Source: Prevotella sp. (GTDB taxonomy: Bacteria; Bacteroidota; Bacteroidia; Bacteroidales; Bacteroidaceae). Taken from it: DNA of 48,037 nucleotides. The position numbers were made by a program, and so were the translations under genes. The stretch lies in the NCBI GenBank assembly GCA_024681875.1, contig JAILAA010000179.1, positions 1-48,037 on the forward strand, written 5' to 3'. This document shows positions 35,201 through 44,400 of this stretch, piece after piece. The notes under the pieces were generated by a model, which did no database searches, had not been told where the DNA came from, and saw only the letters and a program-made list of their open reading frames with translations. Every line of letters starts with the position of its first letter. The first letter of the stretch is position 1.

Positions 35201-35658
35201 TCCAGTACGACGAGTGGTCGCTGAAGGCCAGCTTTAACTACCGTGAGGGCAATAAGGTTATCAACTCAGCCAGAATGGAGCTGGAGAAGATGTTCAACGC
35301 CTACAACCAGAGCTCAGCCGTGAACTGGCGCTGGCGCAAGAACGGCGACGTCACTGAGATTCCCAGAGCCATGTACGACGTTGGCTACAACTGGCTGGGC
35401 AGTGACCGCTATGTGGAGGACGCTTCTTTCGTCCGTATGAGCTACATCCAGCTGAATTACAATTTCAAGAAGGAAACGCTGAAGCACCTCGGACTGCGCA
35501 GGCTGCAGCTGAGTCTCTCCGGACAGAACCTCTTTGTATGGAGTAAGTACAGCGGCACCGATCCGGAACATTCACCTGGCTCATGGGGCATTGCCTCCGA
35601 CTGGGGACAGACACCGCGACCCAAGTCCGTCACCATGAACCTTCAGGTGGGATTCTAA
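32248..35658 (+). CDS. SusC/RagA family TonB-dependent outer-membrane transporter (first)
   Basis: A 1136-aa transporter. The signal peptide (core encoded by a heptad repeat) precedes a carboxypeptidase-regulatory-like domain (ARISGTVSDAMGPIML, about 30-110), the plug domain (ALQGQIAGLDIVANSG, VDGNIFDNP, VLKDAAATAIWGMNGANGVIQIRTKRG) and a 22-strand barrel to the C-terminal phenylalanine (NLQVGF). It imports a ligand captured by its SusD partner using TonB energy. The plug start lacks the usual conserved GYG-type sequence, so it belongs to a divergent subgroup. It is coupled to the fasciclin gene upstream and lies 35 bp before its SusD gene. Confidence 0.95.
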   Translation: MKTMRNNISKRLLISISFIICHFTFSVAQEARISGTVSDAMGPIMLCNVVEVDANNRNVSYSQTDLNGNFSMTVKNTKNKLKVSYVGYKTVVLPIGNKTSFKIVLKDDNVIQPVTVVAKRKFNQGGLAIPEREVSVAAQTFNMSEVEGLAFTTADEALQGQIAGLDIVANSGNLGAGTSMRLRGVTSINGNAEPLIVVDGNIFDNPDENFDFQNANEETYASLLSVNPADIEEIQVLKDAAATAIWGMNGANGVIQIRTKRGARGAAKVDYSLRLQTTWQPKGYNLLNGDDYTMMLKEMYYNPSQAASATTSIDEINYNRSWAEFQNWNNNTDWVDEVTQVSWNQFHYLTITGGGEKANFRVSAGYDHQNGTIIKTKLDRFSTKLALDYFVSDRITFRTTFPLTYTANYRNYDDNILGRAQKMAPNMSVYRQDALGRNTDEFYAVLPSGRDNNAGSSVPGTSSLQLSSIRDLGNPVAIAHLAWRNEYTYRISPEFRLDYYLLGKDASKTMLNYTGLVYIDIFSKSEPKYWPGSLETRGWTNTNYNRSQVYDYNSLAFTTRHTFTFTPHFKNEDWSSTMLVRWEMTSGNDNNQTVVNYNAPNGTTSPTVDTAIENMNSDNGQWRSMSGIYTGHLSYKGGLYSLDFSLRADGTTRFGNDKKWGYFPGVSVRWNISDEPFMKWSKKWLSMLSFRPSWGIVGRPPGSEYLQYSKYNAEGIYGAASNKHSITYLEGMRLDNLKWERTAQYNLGGDFGFFNDRLTGDFNYYFKRTKDLLMGGVRIPSSTGFSSLSWANVGEMTNRGWELNLNARDIVKWGKFKVSANFNISQNFNEIVEMDQSVLESINSEWDFGSRGKYLNRIQKGNPLGSIYGLRYKGVYQYTYEWLVNLKQRNNWDGEQLRSFIDNEFLASGKTAPIAIDNTGHVMMSSNGLPIRQVYNFDDGDATYKFQGGDAIYEDVNHDGQINSLDIVYLGNANPHFNGGFGFNLQYDEWSLKASFNYREGNKVINSARMELEKMFNAYNQSSAVNWRWRKNGDVTEIPRAMYDVGYNWLGSDRYVEDASFVRMSYIQLNYNFKKETLKHLGLRRLQLSLSGQNLFVWSKYSGTDPEHSPGSWGIASDWGQTPRPKSVTMNLQVGF
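32292..32326 (+). repeat. Heptad element, TTTATCA type, in the first SusC signal peptide
   Basis: Five units of TTTATCA type, the last TTTAGCG, encoding SFIICHFTFS. Compare 15415-15449 and 23638-23672. Confidence 0.85.
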
Positions 35659-35660
35659 TT

Positions 35661-35695
35661 TAGTGAATAGTGAAAAGTTAATAGTTCATAGTTAT
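35661..35695 (+). repeat. Heptad element, TAGTGAA type, upstream of the first SusD
   Basis: Five 7-bp units (TAGTGAA, TAGTTCA and relatives) fill the SusC-SusD gap. The last unit runs into the SusD ATG (35694). Confidence 0.75.
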
Positions 35696-37502
35696 GACTA
35701 CGAAGATCAAGAAATATATTTTGGGCTGTGTCACTGGCTGCTGCATCGTTGCGGCAACAACAGCCCTCACAGGTTGTAACGACTTCCTTACCATCTATCC
35801 CACTGACCGCATTGTCGGAGAAGAATTCTGGAAGACAAAGGCCGATGTCGATCAGATGGTGGACGGCTGCTATAGCTCCATGACCAGTTATAACGTGCAG
35901 GAACGGGCCATCATGTGGGGCGCCTATCGCTCGGACGAGCTGGTGAAGTTCTCCAGCCTTTCCGACAATACGCTCGACAACATTGCCGCAGTCAACCTGC
36001 TGCCTACCAACCGCTATAGTACCTGGGGCGACTTCTACAAGGTTATCAACAACTGCAACATCGTTTTGAACCATGCAGCAGATGTGATGAACGAAGACCC
36101 CGAGTTTACGAAGGGAGACTACGATGTGGTGCGCGCCCAGATGCTGGCATTGCGCTCGCTCTGCTATTTCTATCTGGTGCGTGCCTTCCGTGACGTGCCC
36201 TATACCTCGCACTCCTACGAGGATGATACCAGTGTTGAGTTGCTGCCGCAGAGCACGCCCGACGTGGTGCTGCAGAACTGCCTGAACGACCTGGAAGAGG
36301 CCTATCGCTACATCACGCGCAGCGGAGCCTATGGTGAAGGCGACTGGCGCAACACGGGCTACATCACACGCGATGCCGTCTGTGCCATCATGGCTGACAT
36401 CTACCTCTGGCGTGCTGCCATGACACACAGCACGGCCGACTACCAACAGGCCGTCAACTATTGCGATATGGTCATCCAGTCCAAACATGCCTACTATGAG
36501 GAGAACAAGGTAGTGACGACGGCGTCCACCAAAGAGGACGATATCTACCATCTCTATGACGGATCCAGAGCCATGTCCTATATCTTCGGATCTGGCAACT
36601 CCCGCGAAAGCATACTGGAATGGCAGTACATTGATGAGGATAACTATAACCAGGCATTGGAGAACTACTACTACCAGACAGGTAATGCAGATAAATACCA
36701 GGAAAACAGTACTCTCATGGCTTCCTCGCTTTTTAACAATGCAGATTCGAAAGCCAATACAGTGAATGGAAAAGGCTTTTATCTCACTACGAGTGACCAG
36801 CGATACTGGGACAATGTCTACGACGCCAACAGCTCGGATAAGGAGCAGATGAGCATCAGGAAAATGGTAGCTCTCGAGTCGCAGGACGATGTGACCGCTA
36901 CTTCACTTTTTGGCGAGACGAAGTCAAACAGTAGGGGATTCAAGCAGTTTGGCCAGAACTGGATTGTCTACCGTCTCACCGATGTCATGCTGATGAAGGC
37001 CGAGGCCCTTGTGGAGGCTGCCAACGACAGCGACATGGTGGCTCTGAAAGATGCCTTCGACCTGGTTCAGGTGGTGAACAAACGCTCGATGATGAAGAAT
37101 GCTACCGACACGTTGAAGTTCGATGATTTCAAGTCTAAGCCCTCCATGGAGCTGCTGGTGCTGAGTGAGCGCGAACGTGAGCTTTGTTTCGAGGGTAAAC
37201 GGTGGTTCGACCTCGTGCGCTATTGCTACCGCCACATGGAAGGTGTTCATATCAATGTGCCCATTGCCGATCAGACGGAATGGCCGGCACTCTATAAGCC
37301 TATGCTGGAGATGATTGTCCGAAAATACGGTAGCAGCAGCACCGGCAGCGGCAGTGTAATCGTCAGTGGCGACGCCGTGTCCTACAAGATGAAGAGCGAA
37401 CCTTATCTCTACTGGCCCTTAGAGGAAAATGAGGTAAAGGTGAACACGCTGCTCAAGCAGAATCCTGTATTCATACAGGAGAAGTCAACCTCTAAGAATT
37501 AG
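35694..37502 (+). CDS. SusD/RagB family nutrient-binding lipoprotein (first)
   Basis: A 602-aa surface lipoprotein (lipobox ALTGC, Cys28) that lids the preceding SusC barrel and binds the ligand. The N-terminal NDFLTIYPTDRIVGEEFWKTKADVDQMVDGCY and the TPR-like helices are typical, and SERERELCFEGKRWFDLVRY is the C-terminal SusD signature. The ligand cannot be deduced. Its last codons and stop lie inside the heptad element 37493-37527. Confidence 0.95.
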   Translation: MTTKIKKYILGCVTGCCIVAATTALTGCNDFLTIYPTDRIVGEEFWKTKADVDQMVDGCYSSMTSYNVQERAIMWGAYRSDELVKFSSLSDNTLDNIAAVNLLPTNRYSTWGDFYKVINNCNIVLNHAADVMNEDPEFTKGDYDVVRAQMLALRSLCYFYLVRAFRDVPYTSHSYEDDTSVELLPQSTPDVVLQNCLNDLEEAYRYITRSGAYGEGDWRNTGYITRDAVCAIMADIYLWRAAMTHSTADYQQAVNYCDMVIQSKHAYYEENKVVTTASTKEDDIYHLYDGSRAMSYIFGSGNSRESILEWQYIDEDNYNQALENYYYQTGNADKYQENSTLMASSLFNNADSKANTVNGKGFYLTTSDQRYWDNVYDANSSDKEQMSIRKMVALESQDDVTATSLFGETKSNSRGFKQFGQNWIVYRLTDVMLMKAEALVEAANDSDMVALKDAFDLVQVVNKRSMMKNATDTLKFDDFKSKPSMELLVLSERERELCFEGKRWFDLVRYCYRHMEGVHINVPIADQTEWPALYKPMLEMIVRKYGSSSTGSGSVIVSGDAVSYKMKSEPYLYWPLEENEVKVNTLLKQNPVFIQEKSTSKN

Positions 37503-37527
37503 GAATGAAGAATGAAGAATGAAGAAT
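37493..37527 (+). repeat. Heptad element, GAAGAAT type, between SusD and the second fasciclin gene
   Basis: Five units; the last three are perfect GAAGAAT. It includes the SusD stop codon. A 25-nt stretch is the exact reverse complement of part of the element at 37631-37665, 103 bp downstream. Confidence 0.9.
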
Positions 37528-37565
37528 TTGCTTCCGCATCAGCGGAGTCTAATAACCATACTACC

Positions 37566-39695
37566 ATGAGAAAACATTCAAACATAGGGAAACGAGGCAT
37601 GAAAATGATGATGAGTATGCTCGGCGCAGCATTCTTCATTCTTCATTCTTCATTCTTCATTTCCTGTAAGGAAGACATTGACGAGTCAAACCTCTATACT
37701 TTTACGGGTGAGACGATTGAAGATTATCTGGCCAATCGTAGCGAACAGTTCAGTAGCTTCAACTACATCCTGAAACGCATAGGCTATGACAAGATTCTGT
37801 CGGCCTATGGCACCTATACCTGCTTTGTACCTACTAACGAGGCTGTAGACATCTATCTCGACAGTCTCTATAATGACCCGCTCAACACCGACCTGCCGCA
37901 CAACGGCATGAAGGCACCAGGGCTGGAGGGCCTTACCGACTCGCTCTGTGAGGACATAGCTCTCTTCCATCTGTACAATAGTGTATTGATGGGTGTGGAT
38001 ATGGGCAACGGCATGACTATCAAGACGCTGCTGGGACGTGACATCACTACTACCATTGACCCTGAGACGGGTGCCATGCTTGTCAACCGCTCCTCTGTTG
38101 TTACCAATATGGACGTCGAGCTGGAGAATGGCGTGGTGCACGAAATAGACTGTGTCATCCGCCGCTCAAACAGGCTTGTTGCCGGTGAGCTGGAAAACGC
38201 CGAAGGCTTTACCGTCTTCTCAAAAGCACTGACGATTACGGGTCTGGCTGACTCGCTCATCAATACTAGTACCACTGACTTCCAGAAGGTGTCCAATCCC
38301 ATGAAGTTCTATGTCCCTGAAAAGTGTGAACTGGGTTATACCATCTTTGCTGAGTCTGATGAGGTTCTGGCCGAGCATGGCATCAACAGCATAGAAGACC
38401 TGAAAGCATATGCTGACAGCGTTTATGGCCAATGTGCTGGTGCTGACGGATGGTACGACTATGCCCGCAACCACCATATTCAAATCAGTACGGGCGATGA
38501 CTACAGGAATCCCTGGAACACGCTGAGCATGTTTGTGCGCTATCATATCCTGGAGTTTAAGGTTCCTTTCGACAAGTTGGTGCCCATCGCCAATGGAGCC
38601 AACTCGAAGGCCCAGCCGGTGGAATACTATGAGACCATGCTTCCCTATACGTTGTTGAAAATCACGAAAAACACGAACAAGGTGAGACTCAACCGCTGGG
38701 TAGCCAACAACACACTTACCGATCAGATAGGCGAGGTGGGAAGTGCTGCCATGCACACTGTGTTGTTTGAAGGTATTGATTTGACCGATGCCAAGAAGCA
38801 GTTCATGCCTCTTAATGGTTATATTCATCCCGTCAAGGCGATGCTGGCATACGAGGAGTTTGTGCCCCATGGATCGCTCAACGAGCGTATCCGTTTGGAT
38901 GCTACCGCATTCTTCCCTGAGATGCTGTCCAATAGCTTCCGTGGCTGTACAACTGACTTCGTGAGAAAACTGAACGGTGGAGTGGTGGGAGGTCCTGATG
39001 GCCGCCATACAGCTGATTATATCCGCTTCCCACCGGGCTTCTTCAAGAATGTAGCCTTCTACAATGGCGATGCCACTCGCTTCTATTATTTCCCGCATAC
39101 CGATCCCAGCTGGAGCAACTATCAGTGCGACGAATTCAACATCATGGGCAACTATGACTTCGCCTTCCGACTCCCGCCTGTGCCGGACGGTACCTACGAA
39201 ATTCGCGTCGGCTATACGGCTGAAGATGGTAGACCTGGTTATCCGCAAGGTATTCGAGGCATGTTGCAGTTCTATCTTGGCACCAGTTCCAGCGTGTATT
39301 CGATGCAGGCTCTTGACATCCCTCTTGACATGCGTCATATACCCTTGTCTCATGATGAGCTGACGGTTACGATAGATGGTATCCGAACCGATGTTGTCAC
39401 AGGCTGGTCTGACTACACCAAATATGACGACATGGGTATTGAGACCGACGCCGACATGCGCAATCTGGGCTATATGCGCGGTCCCCTCGCCTATACGTTC
39501 AACGGCACTTTGGCTCGTGGCTATCAGCAAGACTTGCGCCGCATCATCACCAGACAGGAACTCAAGCAGGATGAATACTGGCTGCGTTGCAAGAGCGTTC
39601 TTGAAAACGACAAGTGTGAATTCCACCTTGACTACATTGAGTTATGCCCCCAGAATGTCTACAACAATACTCAATATCTGGAGGACATGTACTAA
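37566..39695 (+). CDS. Fasciclin-domain surface lipoprotein (second)
   Basis: A roughly 709-aa lipoprotein; the lipobox is FFISC (Cys34 from the chosen start). At least two FAS1 domains are visible: FNYILKRIGYDKILSAYGTYTCFVPTNEAV near the N-terminus and a second, more diverged one after about residue 200. The C-terminal third (from about residue 480) looks like a beta-sandwich binding domain (FAFRLPPVPDGTYEIRVGYT). In-frame ATGs exist at 37512, 37566 and 37599; 37512 lies inside the upstream heptad repeat and gives a hydrophilic extension, so 37566 is preferred. It is the fourth gene of the operon, and the ligand is unknown. Confidence 0.85.
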   Translation: MRKHSNIGKRGMKMMMSMLGAAFFILHSSFFISCKEDIDESNLYTFTGETIEDYLANRSEQFSSFNYILKRIGYDKILSAYGTYTCFVPTNEAVDIYLDSLYNDPLNTDLPHNGMKAPGLEGLTDSLCEDIALFHLYNSVLMGVDMGNGMTIKTLLGRDITTTIDPETGAMLVNRSSVVTNMDVELENGVVHEIDCVIRRSNRLVAGELENAEGFTVFSKALTITGLADSLINTSTTDFQKVSNPMKFYVPEKCELGYTIFAESDEVLAEHGINSIEDLKAYADSVYGQCAGADGWYDYARNHHIQISTGDDYRNPWNTLSMFVRYHILEFKVPFDKLVPIANGANSKAQPVEYYETMLPYTLLKITKNTNKVRLNRWVANNTLTDQIGEVGSAAMHTVLFEGIDLTDAKKQFMPLNGYIHPVKAMLAYEEFVPHGSLNERIRLDATAFFPEMLSNSFRGCTTDFVRKLNGGVVGGPDGRHTADYIRFPPGFFKNVAFYNGDATRFYYFPHTDPSWSNYQCDEFNIMGNYDFAFRLPPVPDGTYEIRVGYTAEDGRPGYPQGIRGMLQFYLGTSSSVYSMQALDIPLDMRHIPLSHDELTVTIDGIRTDVVTGWSDYTKYDDMGIETDADMRNLGYMRGPLAYTFNGTLARGYQQDLRRIITRQELKQDEYWLRCKSVLENDKCEFHLDYIELCPQNVYNNTQYLEDMY
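37631..37665 (+). repeat. Heptad element, ATTCTTC type, in the fasciclin lipoprotein signal peptide
   Basis: Four perfect ATTCTTC units and a diverged fifth, encoding FFILHSSFFIS up to the lipobox. It is the inverted partner of 37493-37527. Confidence 0.92.
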
Positions 39696-39698
39696 TGT

Positions 39699-39733
39699 CA
39701 ATAAACAATAAACGTTAACCATAAAACATGATT
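39699..39733 (+). repeat. Heptad element, CAATAAA type, upstream of the third fasciclin gene
   Basis: Five units; the first two are CAATAAA and the third is CGTTAAC. It corresponds unit by unit to 44820-44854, including the odd third unit. Its sequence is roughly the reverse complement of the signal-peptide repeat at 39782-39816. Confidence 0.8.
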
Positions 39734-39737
39734 GAGA

Positions 39738-41489
39738 ATGAAAAAGAAATCAATGATAAGGCTCCTGACCAACAAGATAACGGTTATTGGTTATTGGATA
39801 TTGGTTATTGGTGCGACAGCGGCCTGCTCCGACTGGACAGACCACTATGAAGCCGACAACTCCATCATGGAGACGCAGCACCAGACGCTATGGGAGAACA
39901 TTGCTTCCAACCCGAACTTGACCGTGTTCAAGGGACTGCTGCAGAGAACTGGCTACGATGAGGTGCTCAACTCCTCACAGACTTTCACCGTGTGGGCACC
40001 TGCCGACGGCACTTATGACCCTCAGACACTGTCGGCACTCAGCGACAGCCGCTTGGTGCGTGAGTTTGTAGAAAACCACGTGGCACGCAATAACTACCCC
40101 GCTTCGGGGCTGGTTGACCAGATGGTGTACACCATTAACGAAAAGCGTATGCACTTCAAAGGCAACCAGCAGTATGCCATCCAGAACATTGACATCTCGA
40201 AGGCCAACGTCAGTACCCGCAATGGCGTCATGCATGTGTTAAACGGCAAGATACCCTTCATGGCTAATATCTATGAGTCGTTGAACAACAATGAACTCCC
40301 CATCGACTCCATTGCCAACTACTATCATAGCTTTGACGAGCGCGAGTTGAACAAGTATAAGAGCGTGCAGGGCCCGATGGTCGACGGACAGGTTACCTAT
40401 CTCGACTCCATCTTTGATGAGCGCAACGACCTCTATAGCTACTTCTATGCCTACATCAACCGCGAGGACAGCAACTATACCATGCTTGTGCCCACCAATG
40501 ATGCTTGGGACAAGGCCCAAAAACGTATTGGCCAGTATTATCATTACCTGCCGTCCTTCGAATTCCAGGAGTTCTCTGAAGAGGGTGAGTTGGCAAAGGC
40601 TACTGAGGTGAAAATCCGCGATGTCGATTCGCTGAAAGTGGCTACTGTGAACAACATGCTGTTCAATGACCTGTTCTACAACAATAATCTCTACGACAAC
40701 AAGAAGCTGAACAACTTGCAGACAGGACAGACGCTGCACGCCGACTCGCTCTATTCCACCACCCGCACCAAGGTTTATAGCGAGGATGCCGCCCAGATGT
40801 TCGAAGGAGCAGTGCGTTACGATAAGAGTAACGGTGCCATGTGGGTGACCGACAGCCTGCACATTCAACCTTGGCATACCTGGAATCCGGAATTGATCAT
40901 CCAGTTGGAATCTACTGACTTGATTCCATATACGACTAACGTGTATGAAAACAAGCCACTGCCAATCAATGTCATACCTGGCACGCAAAATCCCGAAGTG
41001 GCTGGACACGTGTCAAACGATTGGTACGTTGAGTTGACGTCGGCGAGTGCCAGTGTCAACCCGAGTGCAGATTTCTATCTGCCTGGTGTGCGCAGCACTA
41101 CCTATAGTGTCTACATCGTCACTGTTCCTGCCAATATCGTCAATGAAAATCAGGAGTCAAAACCCTATTATTTCAAAGTCAACATGAACTGCGTTGACGA
41201 GATGGGCAAACACCAAAAGGAATTGAAAGACTGGTGTGTGGCGCAAAACTATGAATGCGACCCCACACGCGTCGATACCGTCTATCTTGGCGACTTCACC
41301 TTCCCTGTCGCCTATGTCGGCACTGGCCAGTATTATCCTTATCTGAATGTCGCCTGCGGCGTGACCCGTAAAAACAAGGAGTTGTACGACCGCACCATGC
41401 GTTTTGACTGCATTATCCTTCGCCCGAAGGAATTCGACGATTTCCTGAAAGAGCATCCCGATTATAAATATGACAAGGGCGATTACTAA
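39738..41489 (+). CDS. Fasciclin-domain surface lipoprotein (third)
   Basis: A 583-aa lipoprotein (lipobox ATAAC, Cys30). FAS1 motifs include NLTVFKGLLQRTGYDEVLNSSQTFTVWAPADGT (about 55-90) and YTMLVPTNDAWDKA (about 250), so two FAS1 domains, followed by a beta-rich C-terminal region. The start is the ATG at 39738; the TTG at 39732 is less likely. It lies between two SusCD pairs and probably works on the outer surface with one of them. Its stop is 1 bp before the second SusC ATG. Confidence 0.87.
   Translation: MKKKSMIRLLTNKITVIGYWILVIGATAACSDWTDHYEADNSIMETQHQTLWENIASNPNLTVFKGLLQRTGYDEVLNSSQTFTVWAPADGTYDPQTLSALSDSRLVREFVENHVARNNYPASGLVDQMVYTINEKRMHFKGNQQYAIQNIDISKANVSTRNGVMHVLNGKIPFMANIYESLNNNELPIDSIANYYHSFDERELNKYKSVQGPMVDGQVTYLDSIFDERNDLYSYFYAYINREDSNYTMLVPTNDAWDKAQKRIGQYYHYLPSFEFQEFSEEGELAKATEVKIRDVDSLKVATVNNMLFNDLFYNNNLYDNKKLNNLQTGQTLHADSLYSTTRTKVYSEDAAQMFEGAVRYDKSNGAMWVTDSLHIQPWHTWNPELIIQLESTDLIPYTTNVYENKPLPINVIPGTQNPEVAGHVSNDWYVELTSASASVNPSADFYLPGVRSTTYSVYIVTVPANIVNENQESKPYYFKVNMNCVDEMGKHQKELKDWCVAQNYECDPTRVDTVYLGDFTFPVAYVGTGQYYPYLNVACGVTRKNKELYDRTMRFDCIILRPKEFDDFLKEHPDYKYDKGDY
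39782..39816 (+). repeat. Heptad element, GGTTATT type, in the third fasciclin signal peptide
   Basis: Five units, three of them perfect GGTTATT, encoding VIGYWILVIGA. The same series is at 44903-44937. Confidence 0.88.
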
Positions 41490-41490
41490 T

Positions 41491-44400
41491 ATGAAACAGC
41501 AAAAGAATACAGCTATGAGACGATACAGCATCCTTCTTTTTTCTTTTCTCAGTGTTTTCATGGTCATGCCGGCAATGGCCCAGGACGACGAAGTCGTCTA
41601 TGCCAGTGAAGACGAGCCGGTGGCTGTGGCGAAGAAGCCTGCAGTGAAAGTGCCCACCTATCCCACGATGGAGGTCAAAGGCATCTGCGTCGACGCCGTG
41701 TCGAAGCAGCCCCTGCCCGGTGTGCTCATTCAGGCCCTTGGCGATGCCCGTTACACCGCCATGACGGATGAAGACGGTACCTTCACCATCAAGGTGCCCA
41801 CCTTTGCCACCGCACTCTATGTCCATTCACCTGAGTTCCTCAGTCAGCATGTAGGCATTGGCCGCGGCGACGCCACCTTGCACATTGAGATGCTCAGCGA
41901 CAAATTCCGCCCCATGTACGACAAGACGACGCACATTGCGGCTGCCGCCACGGCTCAGATGACGAACACCACGTCGCAGACCATAGAGACCGATATTGAG
42001 AACATGCTTGGCGCCGACGTGCGCGCTGTGACGCGCTCGGGCGGTCCTGGCTATGGAACCGCCATGTTCGTGCGCGGCCTCAATTCACTTACTGCCAATG
42101 CGCAGCCCCTCTTCGTCGTCGACGGCGTCGTGCAGGATCTGCAGCAGACTCGTTCTACCCTGCACTATGGCGACTACACCAACATGTTGCTGAACATCAA
42201 CCCTGAAGACATCGAGGAGGTGACCGTGATGAAAAATGCCACAGCCCTCTACGGAGCCAAAGGTGCTAATGGCGTGGTGCTCATCCAGACCAAGCGCGGT
42301 CACTCTATGGCTACGCGTATTGATGCCAATGTCGGTGTAGGCTTTACCCTCGTTCCCAGTACGCCCGACATGATGGACGCAGGCCAGTATCGCATCTATG
42401 CCTCAGAGTTGCTGGGTACCTACCAGTATATCAATGACTATACCGACCCTAATACCTTCAAATTCCTTATTGATGACCCGTCGAAGTATTACTACCTCAA
42501 GTATCATAACAATACCGACTGGAAGAAAGAGGTCTACCACACTGCCCTGAACCAGAACTACAACATCAACGTGCAGGGTGGCGACGATATCGGTATGTAT
42601 AACCTCTCCCTTGGCTACACAGACGGACAGAGCACGGCCAAGAAGAACGGCTTCAACCGTTTGAACGTACGCTTCAATACCGACATCTCCATCATGAGAA
42701 AGCTTACTACACGCTTTGACATGTCGTATGCCAAGATCAATCGCGATGTCTTTGACAATGGCGCACCGAGTGACCTTACCACAGGCACCATCTCGTCGCC
42801 GACATTCCTTGCACTCGTCAAGTCGCCGTTCCTCAATCCCTATACATTTAATAATATAACGAGGAAACAGTCTACAACTTACTCTGAGGCTGACGATTTT
42901 CTCACGATGATTGATCCTGACATCACCTTGGGTAACCCGACTGCACTGCTTGATAACGGTGATGCCATCAACAAGAACCGAGTGGAGACAACCCATTTCA
43001 ACGCTGTCATCGCACCGCGTTTTGAGTTTACACCCTCGCTGGTGCTCACCGAGACTTTCAGCTATACCCTTGACCGCGTGTCGCAGCGCTATTATCGTCC
43101 GAAGGGCGGTATGCCGACTTTCCTTATTGATGGCATCGGACGTGTGCAGACAATGTCCAAGTCCATGTTCTCGAAAGAGACAGCTGTGATGAGCGACACA
43201 CGCTTGGAGTGGAAAAAGCAGCTACGTGGGCATTCTTTTGACGTCTATGGCGGTTTGCGCTTCGCATCCTTTGCCTTCGACGACAACGAGCCTCAGGGTC
43301 AGTATTCATCGGCAGGCAACGACAAGATGCCTAAAATCAGCATCAAGATGGACTTCATTGATGCCACGGGTGTTGATGATGAATGGCGCAGCCTTACCTG
43401 GTATGCCAATGCCGACTATAACTACCGCAACCGCTACTTCGCACAGCTGACCATGTCTATGGAAGGCTGCAGCCGCTTTGGACTTGAGGCCGACGGCCTG
43501 AAGCTGGGGGGCGTCCGCTGGGGCATCTTCCCCAGCCTGCAGCTGGGATGGGCCATCAGCAACGAGTCTTGGTTCCCCCAGAACAAGGGCATTAACTACT
43601 TGCTGCTGAAGGCCGGCTATGACATCAGTGGTAACGACGACATCAACAACTATGCAGCCCGCACTTCTTTCGGTGTCAGCAAATATCTCTGGCGCGCCAC
43701 TGCTGCCGTGCTTGACAACATCGGCAACGAGAGTATCTCTTGGGAACAGACCAGCAAGATGAATATTGGCTTTAAGGCCGCTCTGCTGAACAACCGTGTG
43801 GGCGTAGACTTCGACTTCTATCATCATCACACCAGTAATCTGCTCACGCTGAAGAGTTTCGACAATCCCGTGGCAGGTATCAATAACTACTGGAGCAATG
43901 GCGGCTCTCTGGATAACCAGGGCTATGAGGTCACCGTCAGTGCTAAGCCCGTCGTGACACGCGACTTCCGTCTGGAAGTGGGTGCCAGTGCCGGTCATTA
44001 TGTGAACAAGGTGAAGACGCTTCCTAACGACAGCCGCATCTATGTAGGCGGAGCAAAGACAGCTCAGGGCTACACCACCAGCATCTATGGCCAGGACAAC
44101 ATCGCCACCATCGTGGGACAGCCTGTCGGCCTGTTCTATGGTTACAAGACCGACGGTGTCTTTGCTACCGATGCCGAGGCTGCTGCCGCTGGTAAGAACG
44201 GCTATCTCTACCTCACTGATGCCACTGGCGCTCATCAGGATTTCCGTGCTGGTGACATGCACTTTGTTGACATTAATGGCGATGGCGAGATTAGCGAGGC
44301 TGACAGAACCATCATTGGTAATCCCAATCCCGACATCTACGGTAACATCTTCGCTACGCTGAATTGGAAGAATCTGACCCTCTCACTTGGTCTGAACTAT

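Noticed and set aside
38220..39626. A 468-codon open frame antisense to the second fasciclin gene
   Set aside because: Opposite-frame shadow of a well-supported coding region in GC-balanced DNA; no promoter or family pattern.
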